Assembly (NCBI GenBank): GCA_941918925.1
Contig: OW799233.1
Coordinates: 131,966,333-132,030,332 of the forward strand
Length of the DNA: 64,000 nucleotides
Direction of reading: 5' to 3'
Source: Phyto melanocephala
Lineage: Eukaryota; Arthropoda; Insecta; Diptera; Rhinophoridae
Shown: positions 10,621 to 22,189 of the stretch, piece after piece
Position numbering within the stretch: the stretch's first letter is position 1
Layout of the letters: every line of letters begins with the position of its first letter
The notes under the pieces: model-generated
Database searches by the model: none
The model's input: only the letters and a program-made list of their open reading frames with translations
Told to the model about the DNA's origin: nothing
Made by a program: the position numbers and the translations under genes

Positions 10621-11553
10621 CCGGGTGTTTTTTTCAGTGGTATAGAACTTCGAATTAAAATAAGACACAAGAAAATCGTTTTAATGACCATCAATTTGGC
10701 TTTATTGGAAGGATAATTTTATGCCATTAATGCTTAAATATGATTTCAGGCATGTGGCCGCCGCGGCTGGTTCGAATAAAGCCAATTCTACAGGTCCAAT
10801 TTTTAACCACTTTTTCGAGCATATGGGGCCGTATGTCGGCAATAACGCCACGAATGTTGGCTTCCAATTCCCCTTACGTTTCTGGTTTGTTGGCGTTGAC
10901 GAGCGACTTCACATATCCCCAAAGAAAATAATCCAATGGTGTCAAATCACACGATCTTGGTGGCCAATTGACAGGTCCATTCCGCGAAATTATGCGCTCA
11001 TCGAATGTTTCCTTCAATAAATCGATTGTGGCTTGCGCTGTGTGGCATGTAGCGCCGTCTTGTTGGAACCACAACTCATCCACATTCATGTCATCCAATT
11101 CGGGAACAAAATAGTCGGTTATCATGGCTCTATACCGGTCTCCATTACCGGTAACTGCCTCTCCAGCATTATTTCGGAAGAAGTATGGCCCAATGACTCC
11201 ACCAGCCCATAGAGCACACCAAACAGTCAGTTTTTGTGGATGTAATGGCGTCTCAAGGGTCGCATGTGGATTCTCTTCACTCCAAATGCGGCAATTTTGC
11301 TTGTTGACGTAGCCATTCAACCAAAAATGAGCCTCATCACTGAACAAAATTTTGCGATGAAAATCAGCATCGAGGTCAATCTCAATTTTCGAAATAAATT
11401 TGCACGATTTGCAAGCGTTGTTCTTTTGTCAACCTGTTCATGATGAAATGGCAAACCAAACTGAACATAAATGACATTAGAGTTGCCAGATTTGACCACA
11501 AAATGCCAGTTTTATCTCTATTCGAAAAACAAACCTGTAAAAAAAACACCCTT
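10621..11553 (-). mobile_element. internally deleted mariner element
   Basis: The ends are CCGGGTGTTTTTTT and its imperfect inverse AAAAAAAACACCC, each next to TA (10619-10620 and 11554-11555), the expected mariner target duplication. The enclosed minus-strand transposase lacks its N-terminal DNA-binding part. At 933 bp the element is shorter than a typical full mariner. Confidence 0.85.
10727..11470 (-). pseudogene. mariner transposase, catalytic domain, broken
   Basis: The minus strand shows the DDE/D catalytic domain of a Tc1/mariner transposase. FSDEAHFWLNGYVNKQN holds the first Asp, WFQQDGATCHTA the second, and CDLTPLDYFLWGYVKS the third. Thirty-six residues separate the second Asp from the Asp of CDLTP, and 41 separate it from the Asp of PLDYF. 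The latter spacing fits the rosa-like DD41D group. The upstream half of the preserved region (about 11340-11470) is in a different frame, so there is a frameshift near 11347. TAA just after NKPET interrupts a C-terminus that continues (IRPHMLEKVVKNW) to a stop at 10727-10729. The N-terminal helix-turn-helix domains are absent. Non-functional. Confidence 0.85.
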
Positions 11554-11555
11554 TA

Positions 11556-12459
11556 CTTGCACTTGTTGCCTTCATCTTGTTCTAAGGTTGTGCTGTTGCT
11601 TATAATTTGTTTGGTAGTTGTTGTGGCTGCTTTTTATTGCCAACATTAAAATCTAAAAACTGTTGCGTTTGTATATTCTCTGCTTTTTTTTAAGTACATT
11701 TTCATATCAGTGGAGCGTATAAAATCTCGTTAGCCCTCTAGTTTACAGTTGTTGTTGCTGTTTTCGGTTTTGCTTTCAAAAAAGCCCTGCAATTGTTTAT
11801 TAAAATCACTACTGCAATTCTTACGATTGTCGTAATTTGATTTTACAGCATGACAGCTTTACGTGTATAGAAGAGATTATTTTTATGCAATTTTTCATGA
11901 TATATGAGCGAATACTTTACATGGAGACACAAGGTCCATATATCCAATGTAATTAAAAACTATTAATGATTGCACTAACGAGGGTTGGCTACTAAGTTTT
12001 CTAAAATAGAAAAATTATACACATATTTTTCATATTTTGATAAAACTTTTACCAAAAAATATTCCTTGAATTACAGAAAATTTCTTATAAATTATTTACT
12101 TATGGAAAATCTTTGTTAAGTTTCCTTTTTCTAAAAGAAGTCAAGAACTGTCCAATGCTGACATTTAGACTATGAAGCATGTATGATACGCTCTATCGCG
12201 ATTTTTTAATATTTTAACTAAATAATTTCATATGTAGAGATTTTAACTTTCTTAATTTATAATCACACAGTAAAGGCTTTGTGCTTAATACTTCGTTGCT
12301 AACGTTTGTATTTGTTTATTTCCATAACGAAAAGATAGCAGTATTTCATTCAATTGTATTGATTTACTGGACAATCCTAATGAAAATGGGAGGTGTTCAT
12401 TGTTTTATCTATTATTTTTTAAAATATGCTCGGGTCATTATATCAACCGCTATAAGGAT
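11556..12459. other. no gene seen
   Basis: A+T-rich spacer. Short frames only, none with recognisable motifs. Confidence 0.5.
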
Positions 12460-13309
12460 ATTGACAGGGCGTTTAAATTCCAATTCCCTCCAGGATTGAG
12501 TGAGATAGGCACCAGAATCTTTATAAACTATTTTAAGTCAGGCTGTGGGGATTACATTTGGTGTCTTCTCTGCCAAACTAGGAATAGAGTTCTTTTTCCG
12601 TCTTCCCGATATATGTAGCGTATTTCAGATTGAAATATTTGCTTTCAGAAAGACACATCGAATACTGAATGACAAAAATATGCACGCAAAAATTGGTATT
12701 TTTTTCGACAGCCAGGCGGAACTCTTATAACTCATGTCATATACCACTACACCTAAATTAGTCGGCTTGGTTACCTGACTTTCGTTAATCTAGTTTGGGT
12801 TCCTGTGCATAGTTGCCACTAATGAGTGGATGGATAATTTGGCCAGATGGGGATTTGATTTAGATATCTCAAACGCAAATGCAGTTGCAATCCTATTAAA
12901 TACTATCAAAAGCAACATCTCTACACACTTTTTTTGAAAAGCCCAGAACAGGTAACATGGTCTGGATTAATGTAGAGTAGCCAAGTTTAAATGGGTCTGT
13001 TCTAATATCATCGATATCGTAACTTACTAGATTGGCAGAATATCTCAAAATTGTTGGCGGTATTGACGGGTCACTAGATATTAAGGAAACATGCAAGCCA
13101 TGCGTACTTCTCTGGAACGACCACTGTCGCAGCTGCATGAATACGGAAAAGGGAGAATCAGTTTTCCATTATCTCTGCAAATATCGTGGTATGGCTACCA
13201 AAAGGCACAGAATCCTGGGCAAGCATATACTGGATAAGCACTCTGAGATACCTGGTATCAGACTGAACGATCTAATTTCATACTCCACAGGCACGTGGTG
13301 GATCTAGTA
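12460..13309 (+). pseudogene. non-LTR retrotransposon 3' end (RNase H and C-terminal zinc knuckle)
   Basis: Three frames together carry the 3' part of a LINE pol gene. The first has PPGLSEIGTRIF leading into an RNase H start. The second, from about 12545, has GVFSAKLGIEFFFRLPDICS, then FQIEI and FFDSQAEL, matching the RNase H acidic positions, and stops at 12728. Further on, a decayed stretch has NEWMDNLARWG and ISKLLAVLTGH. The last frame ends with a Cys-Cys-His-Cys knuckle in HCRSCMNTEKGESVFHYLC and a stop after 13304. Possession of RNase H points to the I/R1/LOA side of the LINEs rather than to Jockey. The reverse transcriptase and endonuclease are missing. Several frameshifts: dead. Confidence 0.75.
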
Positions 13310-13579
13310 CCATCCTCCTCTCTTAGATTGATTCTAAGAAATTCCAAATCTGGCAAATGATAATGTCTTATAAAAACGGTATCTTATAGACTCCACTTGA
13401 CATTTCTAGCATAGTGAACTACCACGATAACCAACCATTCGTGCTCTTGGTAAACGTGGAACCAGGGTAGGGGAAGAAACAAATAACACCCCCCTCCCCA
13501 GCAAACCATTTTTTTGTTTTGCTATCTAATTGTTTTGGCACCTATGAAATAAGCAATTAATATACTTTACTAAAAACTA

Positions 13580-14098
13580 ACGGCCTTATTCATAACAAAA
13601 AGTTGGCATAAAGTTAGCACAAAGTCTATTCATAACACACATGCCAAACTCTGGATAACGATTGGCTTAACTCTTGTTAACGAGCTGCCAAACTTTTGCC
13701 AACTTGTGAAAAACAGCTGTTCTGTGTTGTTGTTTTACATTATCAATACATTTTCATCCTGTTCTCAATTTACAAACCGTTTGCCTTGCTTTTCCATTTT
13801 TATAAAAAAATATATTGTTCGTTAGTTTTTTTAATTAATTTTTGAATTTTAAAAATTGTTAGTATGGATGGTTAAACAAAAAATGTCAAAATCAGGGATG
13901 ATATACAAAAATTGGTTGCATTTTTGAGGAGTATCATGCAATTTCAGAGTTGATTTATGAAAAGATAGCAGACGGATTAAAGTTTGTTATGAATAAATTT
14001 TGTGCCAACGAGCTGCCAAGCTTAATCGGCATTCTAGTTAGCAGCTCGTTGTACGTAGTGTATAAACTGTGGCTAACTTTTTGTTATGAATAAGTCCG
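13580..14098. mobile_element. TA-flanked MITE, 519 bp
   Basis: Inverted ends share TTATTCATAACAAAAAGTT and extend to about 30 bp with mismatches. TA lies immediately outside each end (13578-13579 and 14099-14100). GAGCTGCCAA-type words are repeated inside both arms. The CGG...TTATTCATAA end resembles the short elements at 29479 and 45319. Confidence 0.8.
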
Positions 14099-14100
14099 TA

Positions 14101-15217
14101 AATGTTTAAGCTGGATCCGTGCTTGGCCCTCTTGAAGTTAAAAAACTCGCTCCTCGCAATCTTGCATGCAACAAACGTTTTATAAGAGCAGAACGTTTTT
14201 AAAAAACACTACAAATTTAAAAAAAAATTTTTGCTTTAGCAGATGTTCCAGGGATGTTCCAACAAAAATAAATAAAAAATTTTGTTGATTTACTTTATTT
14301 CTAAAAAAAGCTATTTATTTATAAATTCTTGACTAAAGAAAATATTTTGTCATGGCTTTTATTAAATACACAGAAAATTGTCCATCCAAATATGTTCAAA
14401 CAAACACTTTGTCCAGTAATGCGGGCAGGGTTTCGATAGCAATCTATAAATTTGTTTTTTTTTATTATTATTTCTGTATAGAAACATTTCGAAAAATTTT
14501 CAAATGATAAAAAACGTTCAATAATTTAATTTTTTTTTTAATTTGAAAAAAAAAATTTCTCAACTAAACATCGTATTTATATCGCTTGCAGGTATCAGGT
14601 GTATGCATGTATGAACAAGCGTATTAATGGTCGCAATTTCATACAATATTACAATTATAATATCGCTTTATGTTTATCTTTGTATTTCGCTTTTAGTAGC
14701 AGTTTTTTTTTTGTTCTTTTCAATTCTAATGATTTCTTCCTGTCGATGTTCTCAGATGACGGCGTCATCATCATATTCACTACTATTACCATAGTCATCA
14801 GTCTCAGTTAGCTGTGTCGTCATTGTCTCCTATTTAGCTCTTAATTTCAACGCAAAGTTCTAAGTTCTTATTAATGCTTTAGATTTATTTATTCAACTGA
14901 TCATTGTCTATGATTTCCAGCAGCAGCAGCAGAATTAGCAGCCCTTGCAGCAGCGACGTCTATGTATATCGTTTAACAGGTGTATTGCTGACTGGTAGTT
15001 GTTTGGATACTAATGCCTCTTTACTCCATAGACTTGTCTTTATTATGTTTGGCATGTGTATTTTACACATTTAACATTCTTCCCCACTTCATCCACTAAC
15101 TTCATACACTGCATACCAACATTTCATTTCAAATTTTTTAAGTTTGTTTAAGTGACTGACTTTATTTCATGATCTTGTTGTTTGAGTATCTTTTAAATTT
15201 TTTTCAGTCTTCCTTTT
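14101..15217. other. no gene seen
   Basis: A+T-rich spacer. A short CAG run (about 14921-14932, then further CAG words to 14955) is the only distinctive feature. The 14599-14811 frame is Ser/Phe-rich low-complexity sequence. Confidence 0.5.
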
Positions 15218-16076
15218 TATACCCTTCACACAGTGAAAAAGGGTATATATAGGTTTGTCATTCCGTGTGAAATTTCTACAATTTTCATTTCCGACCCCAT
15301 AAAGTATATATTTTCTGAAAGCTTATGAATAGGGGAGTCGATTAAGCTCTGTCAGCCTGTCCGTGTGTATGTTAAAATCAACTTTTTGAAGACCCCCGAC
15401 ATCGCTCGGACCCGGGTGAGGTATTAAAATATCAGAAATATTCGGGAGTAGAACGGTATTGAAAATCAGAAACATTGGTACATAAACAACTGAGATATGA
15501 GCAAAAACCCACGACCACCTCAATTTTTTTTTACAAAAACAACATTACAACAACAACATACATACATACAAACGTGTATACTGGTTAGAGAAAACGTGGC
15601 ATCGAATCCCAGCTGAGCCAAAAAAAAATTTTTTTTAATTTTTTTAAAATTTTTTTTTAAAATTTTTTTTTATATTTTTTTATTTTTTATTTAATATATT
15701 ATTTATATTTTTATTATTATTGTTTTTTAATTTTTTTTTTTAATTTTTTTTTTATTTTTTTTTTTGTTTTATATATATTATATATATAATAAATTTTTTT
15801 TTAAATTTTTTTTTTTAATTTTTTTTTAAATTTTTTTTTAAATTTTTTTTAAAATTTTTTTTTTAAATTTTTTTTTTAATTTTTTTTTTTAGTTTTTTTT
15901 TTTGTTTTTTTAACATACATACGAGAATTTATAATTTTACAATGGGATGTTTTTATATATGTATGTACGTATTTCATATGGGATGAATGGTGATACAAAC
16001 AATTGTTATAGCATGACTACACGTTGTGAAGGGTATATAAGATTCGGCACGGCCGAATATAGCACTGTTACTTGTT
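15218..16076 (+). mobile_element. DINE-1-like element, family A copy 2
   Basis: Complete copy with both subterminal repeats, the central poly-T/poly-A tract, the 3' stem-loop and CTTGTT. The antisense frame at 15323-15523 exists in all well-preserved copies and is explained by their similarity. Confidence 0.85.
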
Positions 16077-16796
16077 TTTCTGTATTTTTGTGTTTGTTTT
16101 TTGTAGAGTGAATTACATTGAGACAAAGCCTGTGAGTTGTAGGCACATGTGACATTCTTTTGTATATTAACTTTTTTATCTGCTAGTTGCTTTTGTTTCT
16201 ATCGTAAGAAAGTTAATGGTTTCTAAAACACCAATGATAGATACGACGGAGTAGTGTTTATAAATAGTATTACTTCACACTATTTAACACTATGAATAAC
16301 ACAAGGGAACATAATTGAATTTTTTTTTTCTGTTGACTGGAAATTTTGAGGTCGCTGATTTCAAATCTACTATGAATTTATCTACATTAGTTCTTAAGTT
16401 TAGTTTTTAAGTTACAAGTACTAAACGTATTTTTGACATTTTTCAAAAAAAAAAAGTTTAAAGAATCATAACTTAACTATTTATTGAGCGATTTTTATTT
16501 TTCAAAGATGTAATTGTAACCTTTGAAATACAATAAAATATTTTAAAGTCACCAAAAAATGGCTGAGTAATGGTTGTTGAAGTAAATCTTTTTTTTTTTG
16601 TATTTTTAAATATCATGAAAACTCCCAACACGGGAAAAAATGTAATGGTTTATTTAGCAGACTTGTACTGTTTTACTTTACAGCTCTCAGTATCGTTAAA
16701 ATGCGTATGTTAGTTAGTAAAACGTAGTGTTGTCTCTTTTTCCCTTAAACAATTTGTCCAATGAATTCAGTTTTCTCCCTAAAAATCTATTTTCTT
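16077..16796. other. no gene seen
   Basis: A+T-rich spacer. An imperfect local inverted repeat around CACTATTTAACACTATG (about 16285) is the only structure noticed. Confidence 0.5.
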
Positions 16797-16804
16797 TAGA
16801 TTTC

Positions 16805-16994
16805 CAGGGTACACTTGCACAGGTAGCGGTGCCAGCCCAGCTGGTAATTTTTTTTGTGCCAAAGTTTGTCAAACTCCACATATAAAAAAGAGATTTCAGT
16901 CCCAAGAATTGTCAAACTCTATATATGAAAAAAGAGACACAAAAAATACTCTCGTTCTCTCTCTGCGCTATCACCTTATGTGATTACACCATGG
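16805..16994. mobile_element. hAT-type MITE family, copy 1, 8-bp target duplication TAGATTTC
   Basis: Starts CAGGGTACACTTGCACAGGT and ends CGCTATCACCTTATG...CACCATGG. TAGATTTC occurs directly on both sides (16797-16804 and 16995-17002), an exact 8-bp duplication. The terminal inverted repeats are gapped but share AGGT.AGCG. A second copy lies at 50844-51027. Confidence 0.85.
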
Positions 16995-17147
16995 TAGATT
17001 TCTACCTCACGGGAAGTTACGTTGTAATCTTAATAAACAGTAACACATATTGATATGTTACATCACGATACAAATCTACTAACTGAACCATAAAGCCTTA
17101 GCGACAAAAATAATAAAAGTACAAGTCCCCAAAAAATATAAATCATT

Positions 17148-18244
17148 TCAGCCTTTCACATTTAATTGGTTTAAACAAAAATTTTGCAAAATGTCTATGT
17201 CATGGAAAATTAATTTTGGATAAGATTTATCATTTAATTTTGAATAGCCCTGATGTTTTGTTGTAGGGGGAATGACGGATACATCAGCTCCAGTATCGAC
17301 AAGAAAAGAAATTTTCGTTTTTTGATCTTTCAGAAGTAAGCGGCATTTTGTTGATATTGAAATCTCGGGAGCCACTTTACCCGAAATCGTATTTAGTTTT
17401 TTGCTTCTGGATATTGACAAGGTGAAATACATTTTATAGCCTTGGTATCAAAACACTTGTGATACCAGCACCAATTTGTACGTGCTTTTGAGTTACTTCT
17501 GCTCTTACGTCGATTTTTATTGAAATTTCGTTTTTCACTTCGACCACGTAAAGAAAAATCAAGCTTCCTATTTAAAGCTTCAATTTTTGCGCTTAACTCA
17601 TTAATGACATTCTGGGAAAAACTTAAACTTGAAATTTGAGGACACACAATTTCCATGATCTTATCTGCTTGCAATGCTAATTCGATAAGTGTCAAATTAC
17701 TAGTTGTCAAAATTGATCGTATATTTTCTGGAAGTTGTTCCAAGAAAAGAGTTTTAAGTACTTTATCACCAACGTCGTTACCAACTGCCAATGCTTTCAT
17801 TGTTTGTAAGAAATGAGATGGCTTCTGATTTCCAATAACCAATCCGCTAAACAATTTTTTAAGTTTAGCTTCTTCAGAGGTTGAAAAAGAATTTATTATA
17901 CGATTTTTTATAGTCTCATATTTATTTATTGTTGGTGGAGATAATAATATGTCACCAATAAATTTTAAATATGACGAATCTAAACTGGCAACAACATGAG
18001 AATATTTTATTTCATCCCGAGAAATTCTTGAGAGTTGAAATAATGATTCAATCTGAATGAACCATAGTTGCGGTTGTTCAGTCCAAAATGGTGGAAGTTT
18101 TTGCATTGTTGTAGATGTCGTTGCTATTTCTCGATACGTTGTTGGATCGTCCTGCGGAAGACTGCGTGTTGGATGTTCAATTCTATCATGATTATCTGGG
18201 GTTGCTTGATCCAAATTAGGAGTCGGAGAATGTACTAAGGACAT
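17148..18244 (-). pseudogene. gypsy-type LTR retrotransposon gag and protease remnant
   Basis: The minus strand has a 283-codon gag frame (18244 to 17393). The N-terminus carries PPFWTEQPQLWF near residue 51, the gag signature (DUF7041 type) of many insect gypsy elements. The C-terminus is basic, with WCWYHKCF and KCISPC. The frame ends at a slippery heptamer and continues in the -1 frame (from about 17402 down to 17148) into an aspartic protease with FLVDTGADVSVIPP, the DTGA active site. A stop follows. Reverse transcriptase, RNase H and integrase are absent, so the element is 3'-truncated and cannot move by itself. Upstream, TTTGGTGACCCC just before the gag ATG resembles the untranslated leader of such elements. 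Confidence 0.85.
17396..17402 (-). other. -1 ribosomal frameshift heptamer A AAA AAC at the gag/pol junction
   Basis: On the minus strand the gag frame reads GCA AAA AAC TAA. The heptamer A AAA AAC is in the zero frame directly before the stop. Slipping by -1 gives AAA AAA CTA and enters the protease frame. This is the canonical X XXY YYZ arrangement. Confidence 0.8.
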
Positions 18245-18258
18245 GGGGTCACCAAATT

Positions 18259-18422
18259 TGTGGTTAATAACACAAAATAAAATTATTCCGACTTCAACTA
18301 TTTATTTTTTAGAAAATCCAAAAACAATTAATTTTATTGAGGAAAAATATTTGTAATAAAAATCAAAATTATAATAAAAAAACAAAGTACAAAATTAAAA
18401 TATGTTGTTGAGTACCACAACA
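18259..18422 (-). repeat. possible 5' LTR of the gypsy remnant
   Basis: On the minus strand the segment begins TGTTGTGG and ends CCACA, giving the TG...CA ends of an LTR just upstream of the GGTGACCCC leader. It contains AATAAA. No matching 3' LTR is seen, so this is a positional guess. Confidence 0.35.
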
Positions 18423-18431
18423 TCTAAATGG

Positions 18432-18706
18432 ATTTATCCAAACCTTTTTTTACCCGGCCAGTCCTGTACTCTACTGAAGATCCTCAAACACAATAGTCTA
18501 CATCTACACAAAATTATCACGACTTACGTCAAAATTCTCCTTCACTAAGTGCTGAAAGTGAATCAGGTTACTTCCATTTAAATATTTCTTCTGAACAGGA
18601 GCTATTTAGTCAGGAGGAGCTAAGTGATTTAGTGAGAGACCTTGGACTTTTTAAAAAAGCATCTAAAAACTCTAGCTTCTCAGTGAAAGTAAAAAATGTC
18701 AATTCT
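18432..18706 (+). pseudogene. second fragment of the Cys-rich arthropod repeat-family protein
   Basis: One frame reads RPVLYSTEDPQT, a TAG, SLSAESESGYFHLN, then QELFSQEELSDLVRDLGLFK and KASKN. This corresponds to the middle region that in the copy at 8586-9723 reads SAIRPV and DDLNDWIRNFGFSKTASEL. Only this part remains. A partial, dead copy; its function is unknown as for the first copy. Confidence 0.65.
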
Positions 18707-18759
18707 TTTGTCCAACTCAATTTGACACTTTTATATTTCAGTGTTTGACAAATTTAACC

Positions 18760-18924
18760 ATGGAGAGATACACAATTGAGCAGCGTGTTAATATTATTGA
18801 AGCCTTTTACAAAAATGGGCGTTCTAATAAAAATGCATTTCGTGCACTTCGAGATTTTTTTGATCAGCATAATGGATTAAATGTGTCAACCATCGGGATA
18901 ATTGTGCAAATTTTGCAAATTTAG
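18760..18924 (+). pseudogene. mariner transposase N-terminal fragment
   Basis: A 54-codon frame starts at ATG 18760 with MERYTIEQRVNIIEAFYKNG and continues NAFRALRDFFDQHNG and STIGIIVQI. This is the first helix-turn-helix of the same rosa-like mariner group whose catalytic domains occur at 10727, 31900 and 63400. TAG at 18922-18924 ends it before the second helix-turn-helix. No catalytic part follows, so this is a 5' fragment. Confidence 0.75.
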
Positions 18925-19225
18925 CAAACCGGGTATGTAGTCAATGTGAAACACCTGTGCATGGTAGCCAAGTTTGTTTTGCGGAAAACAGTGGCAGCAG
19001 AGCAGTTAACCTCGACTCGTCGTCGTAATTCAACAATTGAATATCAACATTGTCATTGAAAATATAGACCATCGGATAGATGTTTCCATCGAAGCCAAGG
19101 AGAGCATTTGGCCAATATTTTGTTTCACACATAATTGTCATAGATCTTTCTAACATTATAAGAAAAATTAAAACTATTTTTTTTACTAACAATTAACATT
19201 AAGCATTTTAGTTGGACCACCTTAT

Positions 19226-19410
19226 AGGTTAGGTAGAACAGGCAGCTGTTGTGCAGCTCACTTGGGTCCATTTTATTGATCCCTTTGTGATACCTGAATA
19301 GAAAAGAGAGAAGGGAAGCAGACAATTCCAGAGTCTCTGGCGGGAATCGAACCCGCAACTCCCAAACTAGCCGACAAGCACACTACTGACTAGTCCACCG
19401 GGGCACTCTC
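19226..19410 (-). mobile_element. tRNA-derived SINE with 12-bp target duplication
   Basis: The minus-strand 5' end has a tRNA-like head with an A-box-like GGTGGACTAGTCAGTAGTG and a near-consensus B box GGGTTCGATTCCC. The 3' part does not pair back to an acceptor stem, so it is not a tRNA gene. A roughly 100-bp unrelated tail follows. GGACCACCTTAT (19214-19225) and GGACCACCCTAT (19411-19422) flank it, a 12-bp duplication with one mismatch. Transcription would be by RNA polymerase III from the internal promoter. Confidence 0.85.
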
Positions 19411-19482
19411 GGACCACCCTATGGAATAGCAGCAAACACACACGATATCTCTAAAACTACTGGGCTTATTTAAAACTAACTT

Positions 19483-19635
19483 CCTGTTCAACGATGTCGA
19501 AAGAAAACCCAAGCGAACTCTCAGTCGTACAAATACGTTTAAAACAAAAACAAATTTTTAGTTTTTGTTGTTGTTTTCAATATATTTGTACGAATGAAAT
19601 TTCGCTTGGGTTTTCTTTCGACATCGTTGAACAGG
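19483..19635. repeat. foldback element with 35-bp perfect arms
   Basis: CCTGTTCAACGATGTCGAAA and the following 15 bases are exactly inverted at 19601-19635. A second inner pair, CGTACAAATA/TATTTGTACG, lies in the loop. No target duplication recognised. Confidence 0.85.
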
Positions 19636-19895
19636 CAGTAATATAAGTACGACGTAAAGATAATACTGTTAACGAGTTTTGTATTTATTTAACTGAAAAT
19701 GATAAACCGTTTTTAAGTTATTCTAATATGTGCAGTGGAGGTGCCTTAATATTGGACATAACGGTATATCGCAAAAAGTCGATCTGAAAAGAAAGTCGAT
19801 CTGAAAGTGCCCCAAATAGCCCTAAAAACAACTTTCAGTTTTTAATAAAAAAAAAAAACTTTTTTTCTTGTGTAATTTATTTAATGCTACACTTA

Positions 19896-20332
19896 TGGTG
19901 TTTTCTTTTCTAACAAACAATGTTGCCCTTTCATAGTTAAACACTTTTCAAAGGTCGCCTACACCCTAACAAAATGCTACCTTTATAATCAGCAAAATAG
20001 AACAGAAATTTTCACCTTTTTTACCTGACGGCATATCTTTCTGTAAAACTGCATTTCTTGCTTCCATTTTAATAATTTGGGACCATAAATTATTTTTAAC
20101 CACTACAAAAACTTAATTCTCCTTTTTAATATCAACTGTTAAAAAGTGCAATATTCTAACCCTTTGATTTAATTCAGGGTACAACATGTAACATTTTTTG
20201 TTATTTTTATGGCAACATTATTACAAAAGAACTTGTCACCCGTTTATAATATTGCATATTTTTAAGAAAAGAACACAAAAGAAGGCATAGGGCAGAATTA
20301 ATGCAACATTAACGTCAGAAAAGAAAACACCA
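19896..20332. mobile_element. MITE with TTA target duplication (Harbinger-like?)
   Basis: TGGTGTTTTCTTTTCT at the left is inverted at the right (AGAAAAGAAAACACCA). TTA flanks both ends (19893-19895 and 20333-20335). The 3-bp TTA duplication suggests PIF/Harbinger, by inference. Confidence 0.75.
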
Positions 20333-20335
20333 TTA

Positions 20336-22189
20336 CTTCTACTCATGCACTGCATAGCTTGAAACCAAGCTCGTATCCAATCGATGTTTATGGTACTTTT
20401 TGTATTAAATTGTTTTTGAAATTCTGAAATTTGGTAGTATTAATTTAAATTGATTCTGAAAATTATAGCGAAGTAATTTTTGCATTTTCTGATCTTTTGA
20501 ATTAGAATTAGCGGACATGTTACTAGAATAAAAGAAAAATTAAGTTTGTTTACCTCTAAGTTGCACTGGATGTTGATAAACTAAAAAAAGAGCTGAATAC
20601 CTAAGTCCACTTCTTAGTGTCCAAGTATTGTGATTGGAAAACCAAGTTAGCTGCTCCTTTCACCGGCACTGTGTGTGGGTGCAATTACACCGTGTATTTG
20701 TAGTGTATTGTAGTTTACACAAGCAAACTCATGACAGACGCCAACAAAGTTAAATAATATTTTATCAGTAAATGTTGTTTAATATTTTTCAAGGCTATTC
20801 AAAAGCTCTGATAGCAACAAGGTCATATTATTTACTTTTCACGGATTAAAGTTCCGCAAATATATCCTCACATTAGGTGCTAATCATGTATGTTTGCAAT
20901 TAAAACTTAAATATAAACACACTTAAGCTATAATCGCGTTTATTATAAACTGCATTTAGTTTTAAAAATTTTTTTGTTTTATTATAATCTACTGGCACGA
21001 GTATCCATATACATATAAAGTGTTAAACTTTTAATTACTTATTGATTTAAATCATTTAAGAAAAATGTGGCTTGTTTTAAATTATGTTGCAATTTGCTGT
21101 TAAATATTTTTGTTATTTATTAAACAAACAATTTCCAAAATTGAATAAAAAATTAACAACCATTCTTAGCATTAAAAAAGCAATAATTGTGTAGCTCACA
21201 CAAAAAAAAAATTAAAAACCTGTGCGTTAGTTTAAAATATTACCTATAAAATACTGCACGTGTGTTATTTAGCCTTTTTAAATAGTGATACAAAAAATAT
21301 ATTTAGATTAGAAAAATAATTCATTTAATGTCGAACAACATCGTTGGTCAAGACACAACAAAACTGTTGTTGCCCTTTAAACAATGTAGATCATAAAATT
21401 GTAATTATTGGTTTGGTTAGGAGATGAGATTTTATAAAATCAAATACGTCCTAAGAAATTAATACAAACATACGGGGTGTAAAGCTGTGATCTATTGACA
21501 CCACTGACATCAATATTCTTCTACATATACCGCCGACAAAAAATTGTTTAAGCTTTTTCGAAATCTCTCAAACAGTCTAGTTTAACCTACTACCCAACAA
21601 CTATTAGATTAAACATAATTTCAAGTTTTCCCTTCAATATTCTTCAGCATTATGGTTACATTCTATTGTATAACATTAACACCATCAAAACAAAATATAA
21701 GAAAAAGGAATTAAAGCAAAAGTAAAATGTTTAAACCTGATCAAGTTTGTTAAGTTATTTATAGCATAAATTGATCTAAATATAGAATCAACTATAGTGC
21801 AACTGCAACTTCAAAAACTAAGTACAACAATATTAAGCAGGCAAAAGCCCTGGTATCTGTAGCGACAGTAGCCAAACAACCACATTTCAAGGTTTCATCA
21901 TCATTGCCATCGTCAACATCAACATACATACATACATAAAGCCAAAGATACAGACTTAATTTTTCTTATTTATTTTTTTGTTTTTGTTTTTTGCTCATTA
22001 GGATAGGAAATCTTTATTATTCTGTTGTATCTATAAGAATGCAGAACGCATCCAAAGTAAAAGGAAGTGGATGATGGACAAAAACAAAAGATTATAACAC
22101 TTGTTGCCAGCTACAAATGTGGCAATAGTCATCCTGTTGCAATTGCTTTAGACCAAGGGATTCTTAATGTATGTTCTACCACGTCAAAA
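20336..22189. other. no gene seen
   Basis: A+T-rich. No transposon ends recognised. The frame at 22067-22300 starts with non-repetitive sequence but runs straight into the A-rich array and shows no known motif. Confidence 0.5.

Noticed and set aside
19330..19405. A tRNA gene on the minus strand.
   Set aside because: A and B boxes are present, but the acceptor stem does not form and the segment is flanked by a SINE tail and a target duplication.
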